Below, one piece after another: positions 62,651 through 64,000 of a stretch of 64,000 nucleotides of DNA. The first letter of the stretch is position 1. Every line of letters begins with the position of its first letter. Below the pieces are notes generated by a model. That model had not been told where the DNA came from. It ran no database searches and saw only the letters and a program-made list of their open reading frames with translations. Source of the DNA: Dirofilaria immitis (lineage: Eukaryota; Nematoda; Chromadorea; Rhabditida; Onchocercidae); contig JAKNDB010000079.1 in the NCBI GenBank assembly GCA_024305405.1, positions 744,001 through 808,000 of the forward strand. The letters are read 5' to 3'. The translations under genes were made by a program, and so were the position numbers.

Positions 62651-64000
62651 AATTACTGATCTAATATATTGATCATAACTGATTGTGTCAATTTGTTTTT
62701 TGATCACTATTGATTGCATCGATTTATTCAATTTAGGAAAGTTATTGAAGTTTTTCAATCAATAATTTATATTCTGATTTATTTAAAACATAATTTTTTC
62801 AAAAAAAAACATTTGTTTACAAAATTTTCTAAAAATTTTTTACAAATTTGAAATAGTCAATATATTTTCTTAAAAAAATTGAGAAAAAAGAAATATTTGA
62901 TTTTTTTCTTTTTAATTAAAACTTTTCTTTTGTTTAAAAAAATTTACTTTTTTATCAGAAAAAGTTTAATAATTTCTTTTCTTTTTACAAAAATTATTTC
63001 TAAAATTATAAAAATGAAAATAAAAAAACTTTCTATTCCAAATATACAAATTGATTGGAATTAAAAATTCGAATATCTCTTTAAATATTTTATTTTATGG
63101 TTTTATTTCGCTTATTACATATATGATGAATTATTATTATTGCTATTATCGTCATTACCATAATCATCGTTATTATTATCATTATTATTGTTGTTATTGT
63201 CATTATTATTGTCGTTGTTATTATGATCTGAATTTAATTAAGTTATTTCAAATGTATTTTTATTTTCATTGTTATTTTTTAAAATTCATTATTATTTCTT
63301 TTTGCATATGTTTTGATCTCACTATTCAGCAGGACAATGAGTTTCTATTATATTAACTGAATTTAATTAATTCATTTCAAATATATTAATTCAATATTAC
63401 TTTTTAGGTACACAAATTCTATTTTAATGTTTACGAAGAAAATGAATTTCTATTTAATCAAAATATTTAAAAATAAGAGAAATTAGAAAAATATGTGATA
63501 AGATATCATTTCATTTTTTCACTGTATTTTTTAGATCAAAATATCAATTACTTAAAATAAAATTACTTCTTTATTTATCTTTAATCAATAAACTTCCAAT
63601 GCACATTTCATTGATCGATGATTGATAAGAATTTCAAAAGTCAAAAGAAATAAAAATCCGAAATCACTGAATAACAACTTGAAAAAAATTTTGAATGTAA
63701 AGGATGCGAAAGAAATTATTATTAAATAAAAGCTTTCCATAAAAAGTAAGGAATTTGATAAAATTTAATATTTAAATAAAATCCGGTATTTAATTATTAT
63801 TTATTTTCTATTTTTAGCTATGCAAAAAAATAATACATAAATATTTAATTTGTCTTCGTTTCCCTCAAAATTTATTTATAAGAAAAATTAAAGTTTGCAT
63901 TTATAAGGTATTTTAAATTAACAAAAATAATCATTGGTATGAATTCATTAATTGATCTTATTATCATAATTATAACTTATCTATTATTAAAAATTGTTAA
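62651..64000. other. AT-rich region to the window end
   Basis: Contains an ATT/GTT compound microsatellite at about 63128-63222. ORFs at 62879-63064 and 63051-63356 (+) derive from T-rich and repeat DNA. No gene is supported. Confidence 0.5.

Overview
The window is nuclear DNA of a nematode, most likely a spirurid or filarial worm. It is very AT-rich (by eye well above 70% A+T). Genes are split by short GT-AG introns with TTTCAG-like acceptors, and start codons often follow trans-splice-like acceptors. There is a near-perfect copy of the SL1 spliced leader, a 5S rRNA-like sequence, and a decayed BEL/Pao retrotransposon. I see nothing bacterial: no operons, no Shine-Dalgarno sites, no CRISPR array.

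Layout. 1-6.2 kb is repeat territory: a long inverted repeat, exon-like coding remnants of unknown identity, an SL1-like sequence and a degenerate minus-strand BEL/Pao element between two LTR-like repeats. 9.3-11.0 kb (-) is a CCDC28-like gene. 11-23 kb is almost gene-free and holds low-complexity DNA and a tRNA-like relic. 23.4-24.4 kb (+) encodes a CDC42 small effector (CRIB) protein. 26.5-27.6 kb (-) encodes a UPF0235/DUF167 (C15orf40-type) protein, head-to-head with a perilipin-like gene at 29.2-33.5 kb (+). 35.4-36.0 kb (-) is an IER3IP1/Yos1-type gene. 37.4-41.1 kb (-) is MAEA, a subunit of the GID/CTLH ubiquitin ligase, with an unrecognised 88-residue protein gene lying in one of its introns on the same strand. 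42.3-43.1 kb is an ATT microsatellite of about 825 bp. 44.3-48.0 kb (+) is a complete six-exon rhodopsin-like GPCR. 49.3 kb holds a 5S rRNA-like pseudogene with a possible SL RNA relic upstream, in a field of GATATGATAT-rich repeats. 52.9-59.2 kb (-) is a large unrecognised gene or genes. The rest is AT-rich DNA with simple repeats.

The recognisable genes are ordinary, functionally unrelated housekeeping and signalling genes: lipid-droplet coat, ER-Golgi transport, ubiquitin ligase, Cdc42 effector and GPCR. They are not an operon or a gene cluster.

Several otherwise intact genes (perilipin, MAEA, UPF0235, the 56-59 kb gene) carry one-base frame or splice-site breaks, mostly at homopolymers. 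This looks more like sequencing or assembly indels than true pseudogenes, and it bears on any automatic annotation of the region. Gene calls were made by reading exons, splice sites and phases by eye and comparing with remembered family motifs. No database search was run.
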